Shown here piece by piece: positions 1 to 8,845 of a stretch of DNA of 39,761 nucleotides. The position numbers and the translations under genes are program-made. The notes below the pieces were generated by a model. That model ran no database searches, had not been told where the DNA came from, and was given only the letters and a program-made list of their open reading frames with translations. This stretch comes from Candidatus Kapaibacterium sp. (GTDB lineage Bacteria > Bacteroidota > Ignavibacteria > Kapaibacteriales > UBA2268), in NCBI GenBank assembly GCA_026390695.1, contig JAPLFL010000106.1:1-39761 (forward strand), given 5' to 3'. The first letter of the stretch is position 1. Every line of letters begins with the position of its first letter.

Positions 1-122
1 AGCGCTACTTTTTAGGGGATTCCTGCATTCGCAGGAATGACAGCGCTACTTTTTGGGGGATTCCTGCATTCGCAGGAATGACAGCGCTACTTTTTGGGGG
101 ATTCCTCATACGCAGGAATGAC
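1..122. repeat. Three tandem copies of a 41-bp palindrome-containing repeat
   Basis: Three head-to-tail units lie at 1-41, 42-82 and 83-122. Each begins AGCGCTACTTTTT and ends with a small palindrome, ATTCCTGCATTCGCAGGAAT, then GAC. The third copy is one base shorter and has a changed loop (CTCATACG). Each unit could fold into a hairpin with GGAAT/ATTCC arms. The array runs into the left edge, so its full copy number is unknown. It resembles dispersed REP-like elements, but no family can be assigned from the window. Confidence 0.85.
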
Positions 123-137
123 AGTTTCATCCTCCGT

Positions 138-164
138 GTCATTCCCGCGCATGCGGGAATCCCC
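138..164. repeat. Inverted, GC-richer relative of the 41-bp repeat palindrome
   Basis: The core at 141-160 is an 8-bp stem (ATTCCCGC / GCGGGAAT) around GCAT. It is preceded by GTC and followed by CCCC, so it reads as the reverse complement of the GGGGATTCCTGC...GCAGGAATGAC part of the neighbouring repeats. The four palindromes therefore form a converging head-to-head cluster. It could act as a transcript end or a nucleoid/REP-type site, but there is no clear T-tract. Confidence 0.7.
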
Positions 165-289
165 TTCGAGTACAACGTAAAATTATTGAATACTGACTAC
201 TTATAGATTAAAAAAAAATGGAAAATTCCAAAATTCTTTATTCCCTTAATCCCCAAAATTTTAGTTCAGACACAATTAGGGCAAAAAAA

Positions 290-370
290 TATGCAAAAGT
301 ATGCATAAGGCATTAATAGCCGCTGTTGGAGCATCATCTCGTTGCATAATGTACTATGCAAAAGTATGCA
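290..370. repeat. Two direct copies of a TATGCAAAAGTATGCA motif
   Basis: The 16-base motif occurs at 290-305 and 355-370, and further ATGCA or TGCA words lie between and after the copies up to about 409. The stretch 166-413 holds no credible gene. It lies downstream of the minus-strand gldM-like gene and has no obvious terminator hairpin. Clustered ATGCA words could be binding sites for an unknown protein. Confidence 0.6.
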
Positions 371-413
371 AAAGACTGCATTGTTTCATTATAAAATGTG
401 CAAATTATGCAAA

Positions 414-1883
414 TTAATATACGCGGGGTTTGGATTTTTTCCCTCTTAAGTCCACAGCTCTTACTGAAAATTTGAACGGTTTGTCAGCATCTAAGATTTC
501 CACTATAAATACTTGCGAGAAAATTAATTTTCCTTCAGGGTCTTCGTAGAGATCACCATAAGCTTCTTGGCGTACTCGTGCATTACCGTCTATTTCAAGA
601 AATTTCACATAATTTTTTTCGGTTTTATTATAAAGTCCTTGTGAGCGAGTTGTTATTCTTAGAAATTTTGAATTGGTCTGACGATCAATTTTTATAATCT
701 CTGGCTCAGGCCATGAAATAATTTTTATTGTATATGCCTGACCAACTAATTCGTTATTGACAAATCTCTCGAAAAATAGTGTTAGTCCGGTATCGGAAAT
801 GTCAGGAGTAAACTTTATAGGCTCTCCGAGCTTGCTAACAGCTCGGACGTGATTCAAATCCCTCAATTGTGCTTTGGTCTCTTGTGTGGGTGAGTATGGC
901 AGATTCGGGTCAATATAATAAGTGCGTCCGGGTAACATTTGATTAGTAAATATTGGTTCTGCAAGTGCACGTGAACTCACATAAAAGTCCGCACTGATGA
1001 TGGTATTGTATGATTTTCTACGAACCGAAACTTCAACTTTCATCTTACCATCGTAAGGTGCTTTGCCACTTAAAAATATTTTTGAATCTTTAATTTCGGA
1101 AACATAAGCAGTTCCATCGGTATTGGCGCTAACAGTCACTATTGGAGTTTGGGTTATAAGTTCAGCAGGGCTGATACCTACAACATATACAAAACTTGTC
1201 CATTTTAAAGCAGAAAGAGCAGGAATGTCTGATTCCTTTGGTATAAGCGATGGCTCAATTTCTTGATTAAGCATTATATTATTTGCTGAATTTTGAGGAT
1301 TTTTCGGGATTGTGTTCGGATTATTTTGTGCAAATAGAAAACCAGAACCATTCTCGTAATTAATATTCAGAGAGAATTGAGTTTTTATTCTAACTGTCTC
1401 ACCGGATTTTGAATCTGAATTTTTTAGCCTTGCAGTAGCAATTACTTGTACCTGATAAATTTTATTAACTATTTCGTTAATAGGAGGAGACCAGAAAAAT
1501 ACAGCGGCATTTCGTTCGGGCTCTTCAATCATTTTAAAAAATCTGGTTGCCTGACGATCGGCATTCAAAGCCAGTTCCTGCTTTGTTTCAACATCACTGA
1601 TAATAAATTCAAAATGAACATTTTCAACGTTACCGGAATAAAATATGGTGTTTGATGAATCAATAGACAGCAATTTTGAGCCGTTGGTATCATGTGATAA
1701 TCGACAAAAAAGATTTGATTTTTCGGCTTTCAGAGTAAATGGAAGCTGATTGATGGCTAAGAACGGGTCTTTGGTAATATCTGAATGACCGGCTTTTCTG
1801 TCAGGTAATAGAAGCACTAATGCAGCTAAATAAAGTACAAAGTAAATCTCAACGAATTTCCGTCTTTTCGGATGATAGCTCAT
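414..1883 (-). CDS. GldM/PorM-like periplasmic motor protein of a T9SS-type system
   Basis: This 489-aa protein has a short basic N-terminus (KRRK, residues 6-9), one membrane helix at about 11-28 and then a long periplasmic part rich in beta-strands. That is the layout of GldM/PorM, which spans the periplasm and carries rotation from the inner-membrane GldL ring towards the outer-membrane secretion complex. The N-terminus RRKFVEIYFVLYLAALVLLL aligns by eye with the GldM pattern RQKM..MYLVLTALLAL, including the conserved Arg/Lys just before the helix. The length suits GldM (about 500 aa). The gene overlaps the preceding gldL-like gene by 4 bases (ATGA), which suggests coupled translation. The periplasmic domains are too divergent to identify by eye, so the name rests on the N-terminus, size and partner gene. 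Confidence 0.68.
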   Translation of the reverse strand: MSYHPKRRKFVEIYFVLYLAALVLLLPDRKAGHSDITKDPFLAINQLPFTLKAEKSNLFCRLSHDTNGSKLLSIDSSNTIFYSGNVENVHFEFIISDVETKQELALNADRQATRFFKMIEEPERNAAVFFWSPPINEIVNKIYQVQVIATARLKNSDSKSGETVRIKTQFSLNINYENGSGFLFAQNNPNTIPKNPQNSANNIMLNQEIEPSLIPKESDIPALSALKWTSFVYVVGISPAELITQTPIVTVSANTDGTAYVSEIKDSKIFLSGKAPYDGKMKVEVSVRRKSYNTIISADFYVSSRALAEPIFTNQMLPGRTYYIDPNLPYSPTQETKAQLRDLNHVRAVSKLGEPIKFTPDISDTGLTLFFERFVNNELVGQAYTIKIISWPEPEIIKIDRQTNSKFLRITTRSQGLYNKTEKNYVKFLEIDGNARVRQEAYGDLYEDPEGKLIFSQVFIVEILDADKPFKFSVRAVDLRGKKSKPRVY

Positions 1884-2665
1884 GCTCTGTCAATTCTATT
1901 ATTAATTAACTTTTCAACTTCTTTGCGGACGGAATATTCTATCTCATCTTTCTTGAGAGATTCGGCTGCAATATTCAGAGAATTGACAGTATCTTTTAAT
2001 CCGCTGAGAGCGATGTTAGTTTCCTTCATAACTACCAGCATATCAGGATTAGGAGCAACTGCCTGAGCAGTAAAACGTGCAACTTCCTTCACTTCTGAAA
2101 TTAATTCTATTTGCTTATTGAGAAGATTCTCGAAAGTAGTTCCGAGATTTTCTAATTGAAGCACAACAGCGGCGAAGTCTCTGCCGATTTCTCCGATTTC
2201 TGTTACTAATACTTCAATTGATTCATTTTCTTTTTCATTGTCGGAACTTTGCTCGTCGCTCGGAGTGAATGCCATAACAAAAAACATCAGCAGCAGCATC
2301 AATGCCTCGAATATAATTCCACCGATTACCATTGTTTCATTTACATTATCGGAAAAACGCCTGAATCCGATTAATACCAGTAAAATTGCAGCACCGAAAT
2401 AAACAAATGAATTTATAGTTGAAAAGAAGAATCTATTTACAACTTCTTCTAACCAAATTTTTGTTCCGGTAAAAAGCCCTAATGTTCTTACGAGAGAAAC
2501 CTCGCTTTTGATATAACGCTCCAAGTCACGCTCACTGGTACAGACGCGCCAGCAGGTCAAAAGAACGGAAAATGATGATAATTGTTTATCATATTTTAAA
2601 GTTTTAAAAATTTCACGAAGAAGCTTTCTTCCTTCGAGTGTTGCAAGGGTTTCAATTCGTTTCAT
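1880..2665 (-). CDS. GldL/PorL-like inner-membrane motor protein with N-terminal extension
   Basis: In 261 aa there are two membrane helices (about 84-102 and 112-133) joined by a short loop, then a cytoplasmic helical or coiled-coil tail (about 140-261). The segment FVYFGAAILLVLIGF, the loop DNVNETMVIGG and then IIFEALMLLLMFFVMAFTP closely follow GldL, where the helix-2 glutamate (E49 in Flavobacterium) is essential for ion-driven rotation. Glu120 sits at that place here. Unlike classical GldL, which starts almost at helix 1, this protein has about 80 extra N-terminal residues that are probably cytoplasmic. It starts in a TAATG overlap with the upstream permease stop and ends in an ATGA overlap with the gldM-like gene. 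GldK and GldN are not in the window. Confidence 0.72.
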   Translation of the reverse strand: MKRIETLATLEGRKLLREIFKTLKYDKQLSSFSVLLTCWRVCTSERDLERYIKSEVSLVRTLGLFTGTKIWLEEVVNRFFFSTINSFVYFGAAILLVLIGFRRFSDNVNETMVIGGIIFEALMLLLMFFVMAFTPSDEQSSDNEKENESIEVLVTEIGEIGRDFAAVVLQLENLGTTFENLLNKQIELISEVKEVARFTAQAVAPNPDMLVVMKETNIALSGLKDTVNSLNIAAESLKKDEIEYSVRKEVEKLINNRIDRA

Positions 2666-3744
2666 TAGGTTCTTGTTTTAAATAAATTAAAAATTCCAAT
2701 AACGAAAAAAATAATATTAGCAGACCATGCACTTAGTTGAGCCGGTATTGCTATTGAATAGCCAATTGATTGACTTACTTTTGTAAAAATCAGATAAAAT
2801 AGACAAATGAGCAGAGCAGCCGTTATCTGAACAGCCATTCCGCCCTTCTTTTTTATTGAAGCAAAGGGCACTCCAAATAAAATAACTATAAAATTGGCAA
2901 AAGGGAAGGCCCAGTCACCATAATAATCAATCATATCTCTGCGCACATCTTTGCCTCCGGTGCGCATCAGTTCTATATAATCTCGTCTTTCATCAAAATT
3001 AAGCTCGTCTTCGGATCTGCGAAGATTTGCTATCTGGGAATGTGAAATATTTAGCTTAACTTTAGTTGAATCAATGTGAACTAATTCAACTTTATCATTA
3101 ATAAAATCTCTTTTTGTGATTTTTTTTAATATCCACATCATACTGATTGAATCCCATTTCATTTCATCAGCTTCCAATCGTTTGATCAGACGCGGTGTTT
3201 TCTCATTGGTGAATTCTTCAAGCACAACTTTATTACCGGTTTTCTTATCCGGATCGTAAAAATTAATATTAATGTTTTTTGTACTGCTGTCTCTGAAATA
3301 AAGATTGTAAATCTGCCCTCCGGGTGCTTTACGCATATATTTTTGTTCAAAAAGATTTTTCTTTTGATTAGCTATGGGAACAATCCAACCGGAAAAATAA
3401 ACCTGTCCCACACTCAAAATGACACCAAAAAATAATATCGGTACCATTAATTTATATAGGCTCAACCCACCACTTTTCATTGCGGTAATTTCATTATTTG
3501 TTGTTAGTTTTCCAATTACAAAAAGAACAGATGATAAAGTTCCGACAGGAGTTAAAATCTTTAATATTTCAGGTAAAGAATGTAGGTAAAACATAACTAC
3601 AACAAATGTAGGAGCGTTATCATCTAAAAATTTATCAAGATTATCAAGATAATTTACAACAATAAAAATAACGCTCAGAGCCACGAGAGAGAAAATCAAG
3701 GTTGCTATTATTTGCCGTAAGATATAAAAAAGTAAAGTTCTCAT
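2665..3744 (-). CDS. LptF/LptG family permease (YjgP/YjgQ)
   Basis: This is an inner-membrane component of the lipopolysaccharide export ABC transporter LptB2FG, which lifts LPS onto the LptC/A/D bridge. The 359-aa protein has the family layout: three helices at the N-terminus (about 5-115), a periplasmic beta-jellyroll (about 120-260) and three helices at the C-terminus. The stretch after helix 2, LTTNNEITAMKSGGLSL, is the family's signature cytoplasmic loop. LptF and LptG cannot be separated safely by eye. I start it at the ATG at 3744; a TTG lies one codon earlier. The stop overlaps the next gene's start (TAATG), so it leads a three-gene operon with the gldLM-like pair. Confidence 0.9.
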   Translation of the reverse strand: MRTLLFYILRQIIATLIFSLVALSVIFIVVNYLDNLDKFLDDNAPTFVVVMFYLHSLPEILKILTPVGTLSSVLFVIGKLTTNNEITAMKSGGLSLYKLMVPILFFGVILSVGQVYFSGWIVPIANQKKNLFEQKYMRKAPGGQIYNLYFRDSSTKNININFYDPDKKTGNKVVLEEFTNEKTPRLIKRLEADEMKWDSISMMWILKKITKRDFINDKVELVHIDSTKVKLNISHSQIANLRRSEDELNFDERRDYIELMRTGGKDVRRDMIDYYGDWAFPFANFIVILFGVPFASIKKKGGMAVQITAALLICLFYLIFTKVSQSIGYSIAIPAQLSAWSANIIFFVIGIFNLFKTRT

Positions 3745-3778
3745 CAATTCCTGAAATATAAAAGAACGTAAAATTAAG

Positions 3779-3786
3779 TATTTTTG
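3779..3786 (+). promoter_or_regulatory. Candidate Bacteroidetes-type -7 promoter element for the cbb3 operon
   Basis: TATTTTTG fits TAnnTTTG and lies about 40 bases before the ccoI ATG, in the divergent gap between the lptG-like and ccoI genes. No convincing -33 TTG partner is seen, so this is tentative. Confidence 0.35.
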
Positions 3787-3824
3787 TTAAAATTTCTTTG
3801 AATTTTAATTTAATTAAATCGATT

Positions 3825-6233
3825 ATGAAACATGAAACTGACCTATTACATTGCTATCATTGCGGAGAATCATGCCCTGACAATACAATAAATAAAATTG
3901 ATAAATATTTTTGCTGTACCGGATGTTTATATGTTTATGAACTTTTAAATGATAATAAACTTGATTCCTATTATAAATTAAATGAAAAAAGCGGTATCCG
4001 AGCAAAAACTTTAAATAAAGACGAATTTGCATTCTTGGATAATATCGAAATTGAAGAGAAATTATTAAAATTCAAATCAGGCCACACATCAAAAGTGATT
4101 CTCTATTTACCACAAATATACTGTAGTGCTTGTGTTTGGTTGCTTGAAAATATTTCTCGGCTTGATCATGGGATAATTGATTCAAAGATAAATTTTCTAA
4201 AGAAAGAGCTTTCGATTCTCTACCGCCATGATCAAACGTCATTGAGAAAATTAGTCGAATTACTAACAATGCTCGGATATACACCTACACTTAATCTTGC
4301 TGACATCGGAGAAAAAAAACAAGTAAAATATAACCGTCAATTATATTTAAAACTGGGTTTGGCAGGTTTTGCTTTTGGTAATATCATGTTATTTTCATTC
4401 CCTGAATATTTGTCTTTCGGACTGTTAGAGAGCAATTTCAGAATATTTTTAAGTTATTTGAGTTTAATTATGTCTCCACTGATTCTTTATGCATCGGGTG
4501 ATTATTTCAAGAGTGCTTATAATGCGATAAAGATGAAGCATATTAACCTTGATATTCCTCTGGCAGCGGGTATTGGAATGCTTTTTGTCAGAAGTCTGAT
4601 TGAGATTGTGTCCCATTCCGGGGTTGGATTCATGGATTCAATGTCAGGATTGGTGTTCTTTCTATTAACTGGTAAAGTTTTCCAGCAAAAAACCTTTCAT
4701 ACACTATCTTTTGAAAGAGATTTTAAATCATATTTTCCTCTTTCGGTGCTAAGAAAGAGGGATGGTAAGGATGAATACATTCCTGTGAAAGATATTAAGG
4801 AACATGATGTATTGATAATTCGCAATAATGAAATCGTCCCTGTCGATGCACATCTCATTGCAGGTGATGCGTTGATTGATTATAGCTTTGTTACGGGCGA
4901 ATCTGCTGCAACCAGAGTGGGTGCGGATGAAAAAATCTTTTCAGGAGGAAAACAAGTAGGATCAACAATAGAATTAAAAGTTTTGAAAAATTTTGATCAG
5001 AGTTATATAACTGAGCTTTGGAATAACTCAGCCTTTGTAAAAATAAAAGAAACTAATATTTCCAAAATTTCCGATTTAGCCGGTAAATACTTCTCTTACG
5101 CAATATTAATAATTTCTGTTGTTGCTTTTTTATTTTGGGCTCCAACTAATTTGAATACTGCCATAAATATATTTACGGCAGTACTTATTATAGCTTGTCC
5201 TTGTGCCATAGCGCTGACTATACCTTATACTTATGGAATGACTCTCCGTATTATGGGGAAAAATATGTTTTTTTTAAGAAATGATAAAGTAGTCGAGAAT
5301 TTATCACGAATTAATACTGTAATATTAGATAAGACCGGCACTCTGACTGATCCGGGCAAGTCCACAATTTTTTATAAAGGAAAAGAATTCTCAAAATCGA
5401 TGGAATGTGCAATTAAATCACTAACAAGGAATTCGACTCATCCATTGAGCAGAATAATTTCCGAATCCTTAACAGGAGATTTGGTCGAAATAAGAGATTA
5501 TCAGGAAATTTCAGGTAAAGGAATCTTTGGGCGTTTTGATAATTATTTTATTAAATTAGGAAGTCTGAAATTTGTCGAATGGGATGCAAAAACCGGAGCT
5601 AATGAAGAGATAAAGAAGGCAGCGGATAAAGAAACAAATGTTTTTCTTTCTATAAATGAAAAAATATATGGCTATTTCGGAGTTCAATCTTCATATCGAG
5701 AAGGATTATCATTAGTTGTAGAAAATCTTAAAAAATTCTATAATGTTGAAATATTATCTGGTGATAATGATTCCGAAAAAGCAGTGCTTGAGCAAATGTT
5801 CCCAGGTGTCAAAGTAAATTTCAATCAATTACCGGATAATAAAATCCGATATATTGAATCTTTACAGTCGCACGGAGACAAGGTTCTTATGATAGGGGAT
5901 GGATTAAATGATGCGGGAGCTTTGAAGCAAGCTGATGTTGGAATAGCTGTTGCTGAATTAAATTCAAACTTCACTCCCGGCTCTGATGCTATCTTACAAG
6001 CTAAACATATCTCAAAACTTCCAGAATTTTTATTATTAACAACGAAAGCCATCACAACAGTTTATCTCAGTTATGGGATTTCATTAATATATAATTGTGT
6101 TGGACTTTATTTTGCAGTAACAGGCAAATTAGCGCCGGTCGTGGCTGCTATTCTAATGCCATTGAGTTCGTTATCAGTTGTATTATTTACAATAATAAAG
6201 GTAAAAATTGATGCAAAATTTCATCGTTTATAA
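3825..6233 (+). CDS. ccoI: Copper-transporting P1B-type ATPase CcoI/FixI for cbb3 oxidase assembly
   Basis: This 802-aa protein supplies copper to the cbb3 oxidase. Visible parts in order are an N-terminal cysteine-rich domain typical of CcoI (CYHCGESC, then CCTGC), an HMA-like metal site (YCSACVW), membrane helices, the actuator motif TGES, the ion-path motif CPC at residues 458-460, the phosphorylated Asp502 in DKTGTLT and the hinge GDGLNDAGAL. Two C-terminal helices follow. The Cys-rich N-domain and the ccoS and ccoNO neighbours separate it from a CopA exporter. I prefer the ATG at 3825 over a TTG nine codons upstream because it begins the family-like MKHETDLLHCYHC segment. It is first in the oxidase operon. 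Confidence 0.93.
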   Translation: MKHETDLLHCYHCGESCPDNTINKIDKYFCCTGCLYVYELLNDNKLDSYYKLNEKSGIRAKTLNKDEFAFLDNIEIEEKLLKFKSGHTSKVILYLPQIYCSACVWLLENISRLDHGIIDSKINFLKKELSILYRHDQTSLRKLVELLTMLGYTPTLNLADIGEKKQVKYNRQLYLKLGLAGFAFGNIMLFSFPEYLSFGLLESNFRIFLSYLSLIMSPLILYASGDYFKSAYNAIKMKHINLDIPLAAGIGMLFVRSLIEIVSHSGVGFMDSMSGLVFFLLTGKVFQQKTFHTLSFERDFKSYFPLSVLRKRDGKDEYIPVKDIKEHDVLIIRNNEIVPVDAHLIAGDALIDYSFVTGESAATRVGADEKIFSGGKQVGSTIELKVLKNFDQSYITELWNNSAFVKIKETNISKISDLAGKYFSYAILIISVVAFLFWAPTNLNTAINIFTAVLIIACPCAIALTIPYTYGMTLRIMGKNMFFLRNDKVVENLSRINTVILDKTGTLTDPGKSTIFYKGKEFSKSMECAIKSLTRNSTHPLSRIISESLTGDLVEIRDYQEISGKGIFGRFDNYFIKLGSLKFVEWDAKTGANEEIKKAADKETNVFLSINEKIYGYFGVQSSYREGLSLVVENLKKFYNVEILSGDNDSEKAVLEQMFPGVKVNFNQLPDNKIRYIESLQSHGDKVLMIGDGLNDAGALKQADVGIAVAELNSNFTPGSDAILQAKHISKLPEFLLLTTKAITTVYLSYGISLIYNCVGLYFAVTGKLAPVVAAILMPLSSLSVVLFTIIKVKIDAKFHRL

Positions 6234-6297
6234 GTTTTTTTGAATAGTTTTTAAAAAATTAGTAAATTGAAAATGTTGAATTGAAAATTGGAAAATA

Positions 6298-6465
6298 ATG
6301 GATGTAATTTTTCTACTGATTATCATAAGTTTCACATTAGCATTTGGCTTTCTCATTGCATTTATTTATGCAATGAAGCATGACCAATTCGAAGACTCCG
6401 TCACTCCTTCCTTAAGAATACTAAATGATCTTGATGCCCATAATAAACATATACATCACAATTAA
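6298..6465 (+). CDS. ccoS: cbb3 oxidase assembly/maturation protein CcoS
   Basis: This 55-aa reading frame begins MDVIFLLIIISFTLAFGFLI and then YAMKHDQFED. One N-terminal membrane helix followed by a short hydrophilic tail with a (W/Y)A...QF(D/E)D motif is the signature of CcoS, which is needed to put haem and copper into the catalytic subunit. It sits between ccoI and the ccoN-O fusion, its usual place. It begins 65 bases after ccoI and ends 11 bases before ccoNO. It is a real gene although shorter than common ORF cut-offs. Confidence 0.9.
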   Translation: MDVIFLLIIISFTLAFGFLIAFIYAMKHDQFEDSVTPSLRILNDLDAHNKHIHHN

Positions 6466-6476
6466 CGGATTAATTT

Positions 6477-8639
6477 ATGCAGGATAATTCTAACAATTCC
6501 AATAACGCTAACCTTGATTTCTTCAGCTATGACAATGCGATTGTTCGCAATTTCGCCATAGCAGTCATGCTCTGGGGTGCAGTAGGAATGCTGGTAGGTC
6601 TAATAATAGCTATTCAGCTTTATTTACCAGCGGCCAACCTTGGAATTCCATTCACAACGTATGGCAGATTAAGGCCACTACACACAAATGCAGTGATTTT
6701 TGCATTCGTAGGTAATGCAATTTTCATGGGTGTTTATTATTCCTTGCAGAGACTATGCAAGACCAGAATGTTCAATGATCTATTTAGTAAAATTCATTTC
6801 TGGGGATGGCAGTTGATTATTGTTTCTGCTGCTATCACTCTGCCTCTCGGCTATACTACCGGTAAAGAGTATGCAGAACTCGAATTCATTATTGATATTT
6901 TTATAGCTTTGGTTTGGGTCGTTTTCGGAATAAATATGATCGGAACTATACTCAAACGTCGCGAACGGCACATGTACGTTGCGATTTGGTTCTATCTCTC
7001 TTCATGGATAACAGTAACTGTTCTTCATATTTTCAACTCTCTTGAAGTTCCGGTCACATTATTTAAAAGCTATTCTGTTTATGCAGGAGTTCAGGACGCT
7101 TTGGTTCAATGGTGGTATGGTCATAATGCAGTCGCATTTTTCCTAACAACACCATTTTTAGGATTAATGTATTACTTTTTACCAAAAGCGGCCAACAGAC
7201 CGGTCTATTCATATAAATTATCAATAATCCATTTCTGGGCTTTGATATTTTTATATATCTGGGCAGGGCCACACCATTTATTATTTACTTCATTACCTGA
7301 CTGGGCACAATCATTAGGTTCTGTTTTTTCGATAATGTTGATTGCTCCGTCCTGGGGTGGTATGATTAATGGATTATTCACTTTACGTGGAGCTTGGGAT
7401 AAAGTTCGGGAAGACCCTATCTTGAAATTTATGGTTGTTGCTATTACAGCTTATGGTATGGCTACTTTCGAAGGTCCGATGCTTTCAATAAAATCCGTAA
7501 ACGCCCTTTCACACTATACCGATTGGACTATTGCCCATGTTCACGTCGGAGCTTTAGGTTGGAATGGTATGTTGACCTTCGGAATTTTATATTGGTTAAT
7601 ACCAAAAATATATAACACAAATTTGTTTTCAAAGAAATTGGCTAATTTCCATTTCTGGATTTCATTTATAGGTATCATAATTTATGTGGTTCCTATGTAT
7701 TGGGCAGGATTGGCAGAAGGATTGAACTGGAGCGAATTTACAGCTGATGGCACCTTGAAATATACTTTCCTTGACTCTGTTCAAACTGTAATTCCAATGT
7801 ATATTATTCGATCAGTAGGTGGATTTGTCTTTTTAAGTGGAATACTGGTCATGATATTTAATTTGATAAAGACAATGGGGCAAGGAAAATTAATTAAAGA
7901 TGAGGAAGCTCAGGCAGCGCCTCTTGCAAGGGATTATAATCCCGAAACAGGTGAAAAAGTTCATCGCTGGCTTGAGAGGAAAACCATTCCGTTTATGATT
8001 GGCGCATTGGTTGCAATTCTTATCGGTGGAATAATCGAAATTGTGCCATTGTATCTTGTAAAATCAAATGTTCCGACTATTTCAAGTGTTAAACCTTATA
8101 CTCCGCTTGAACTGTTAGGACGTGATGTTTACCTCGAAGAGGGATGTTATGTTTGCCATTCTCAGATGGTTCGTCCTTTCAGAGCTGAAACAGCACGTTA
8201 CGGCGAATATTCCAAAGCAGGGGAGTTTGTGTATGACCATCCTTTCCAATGGGGTTCAAAGCGAACCGGACCTGATTTACAGCGAATCGGTGTTAGAAAC
8301 CCTGATGCGGCTTGGCATTACGGACACATGATGGATCCACGTTCTGTTTCAGTTGGGTCAATCATGCCTTCGTACAAGTGGCTTGCAGAAAATGATGTGG
8401 ATTTGTCTTTACTTCCTGCAAAAATCAGAGTTATGACTTCTCTTGGCGTACCTTATCCTAAAAATTATGATGCAGAAGCTGAAAAAGATTTTTCAAAGCA
8501 GGCAAATACTTTGGTAACAGCGCTTTCAAATGCCGGATATGGAGTACAGCCTAATAAGAAAATTGTAGCTTTAATTGCATATTTACAGCGACTTGGTACA
8601 GATTTAAAGGGAACTTCAAATACATCAGTAACTAAATAA
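6477..8639 (+). CDS. ccoNO: Fused cbb3-type cytochrome c oxidase subunits I and II (CcoN-CcoO)
   Basis: This 720-aa single chain carries the catalytic subunit CcoN (about residues 1-490) and the mono-haem cytochrome CcoO (about 500-715). In the CcoN part there are about 12 helices with the expected haem and CuB histidines: RPLHTN, WWYGHNAV, GPHHLL and AHVHVGALGWNG. In the CcoO part a membrane anchor (about 500-525) is followed by the haem-c site CYVCH (Cys557-His561) in the family segment YLEEGCYVCHSQMVRPFRAE, and MPSYKW carries the likely axial Met. CcoN and CcoO are separate genes in proteobacteria; fused forms are known in Bacteroidetes and relatives. The enzyme reduces O2 at low concentration and pumps protons. 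Confidence 0.95.
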   Translation: MQDNSNNSNNANLDFFSYDNAIVRNFAIAVMLWGAVGMLVGLIIAIQLYLPAANLGIPFTTYGRLRPLHTNAVIFAFVGNAIFMGVYYSLQRLCKTRMFNDLFSKIHFWGWQLIIVSAAITLPLGYTTGKEYAELEFIIDIFIALVWVVFGINMIGTILKRRERHMYVAIWFYLSSWITVTVLHIFNSLEVPVTLFKSYSVYAGVQDALVQWWYGHNAVAFFLTTPFLGLMYYFLPKAANRPVYSYKLSIIHFWALIFLYIWAGPHHLLFTSLPDWAQSLGSVFSIMLIAPSWGGMINGLFTLRGAWDKVREDPILKFMVVAITAYGMATFEGPMLSIKSVNALSHYTDWTIAHVHVGALGWNGMLTFGILYWLIPKIYNTNLFSKKLANFHFWISFIGIIIYVVPMYWAGLAEGLNWSEFTADGTLKYTFLDSVQTVIPMYIIRSVGGFVFLSGILVMIFNLIKTMGQGKLIKDEEAQAAPLARDYNPETGEKVHRWLERKTIPFMIGALVAILIGGIIEIVPLYLVKSNVPTISSVKPYTPLELLGRDVYLEEGCYVCHSQMVRPFRAETARYGEYSKAGEFVYDHPFQWGSKRTGPDLQRIGVRNPDAAWHYGHMMDPRSVSVGSIMPSYKWLAENDVDLSLLPAKIRVMTSLGVPYPKNYDAEAEKDFSKQANTLVTALSNAGYGVQPNKKIVALIAYLQRLGTDLKGTSNTSVTK

Positions 8640-8647
8640 GGAAATTC

Positions 8648-8845
8648 ATGTTTAAAGAAATTTTTGCTCAGATTAACGGGATTCAATTACTTCCCAATAT
8701 TTCACTAATAATTTTTTTAGCTGTATTTATTATGATTCTTATCGCAGTTTGGAAACTTGATGAGAAATATGTTACTAAAATGGAGAATTTACCATTTGAA
8801 AATGAAAATAAATTTGAAATCAATCAAGAAGGAAAAAATATATGA
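8648..8845 (+). CDS. ccoQ: cbb3 oxidase small subunit CcoQ/FixQ-like
   Basis: This 65-aa protein has one membrane helix (about 19-36, ISLIIFLAVFIMILIAVW) followed by a charged tail, as expected for the subunit that stabilises CcoP in the complex. It begins 8 bases after ccoNO with a purine-rich AAGGAAA before the ATG, and its TGA overlaps the ccoP ATG (ATGA). Identification rests on size, helix and position; the sequence itself is weakly conserved. Confidence 0.8.
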   Translation: MFKEIFAQINGIQLLPNISLIIFLAVFIMILIAVWKLDEKYVTKMENLPFENENKFEINQEGKNI

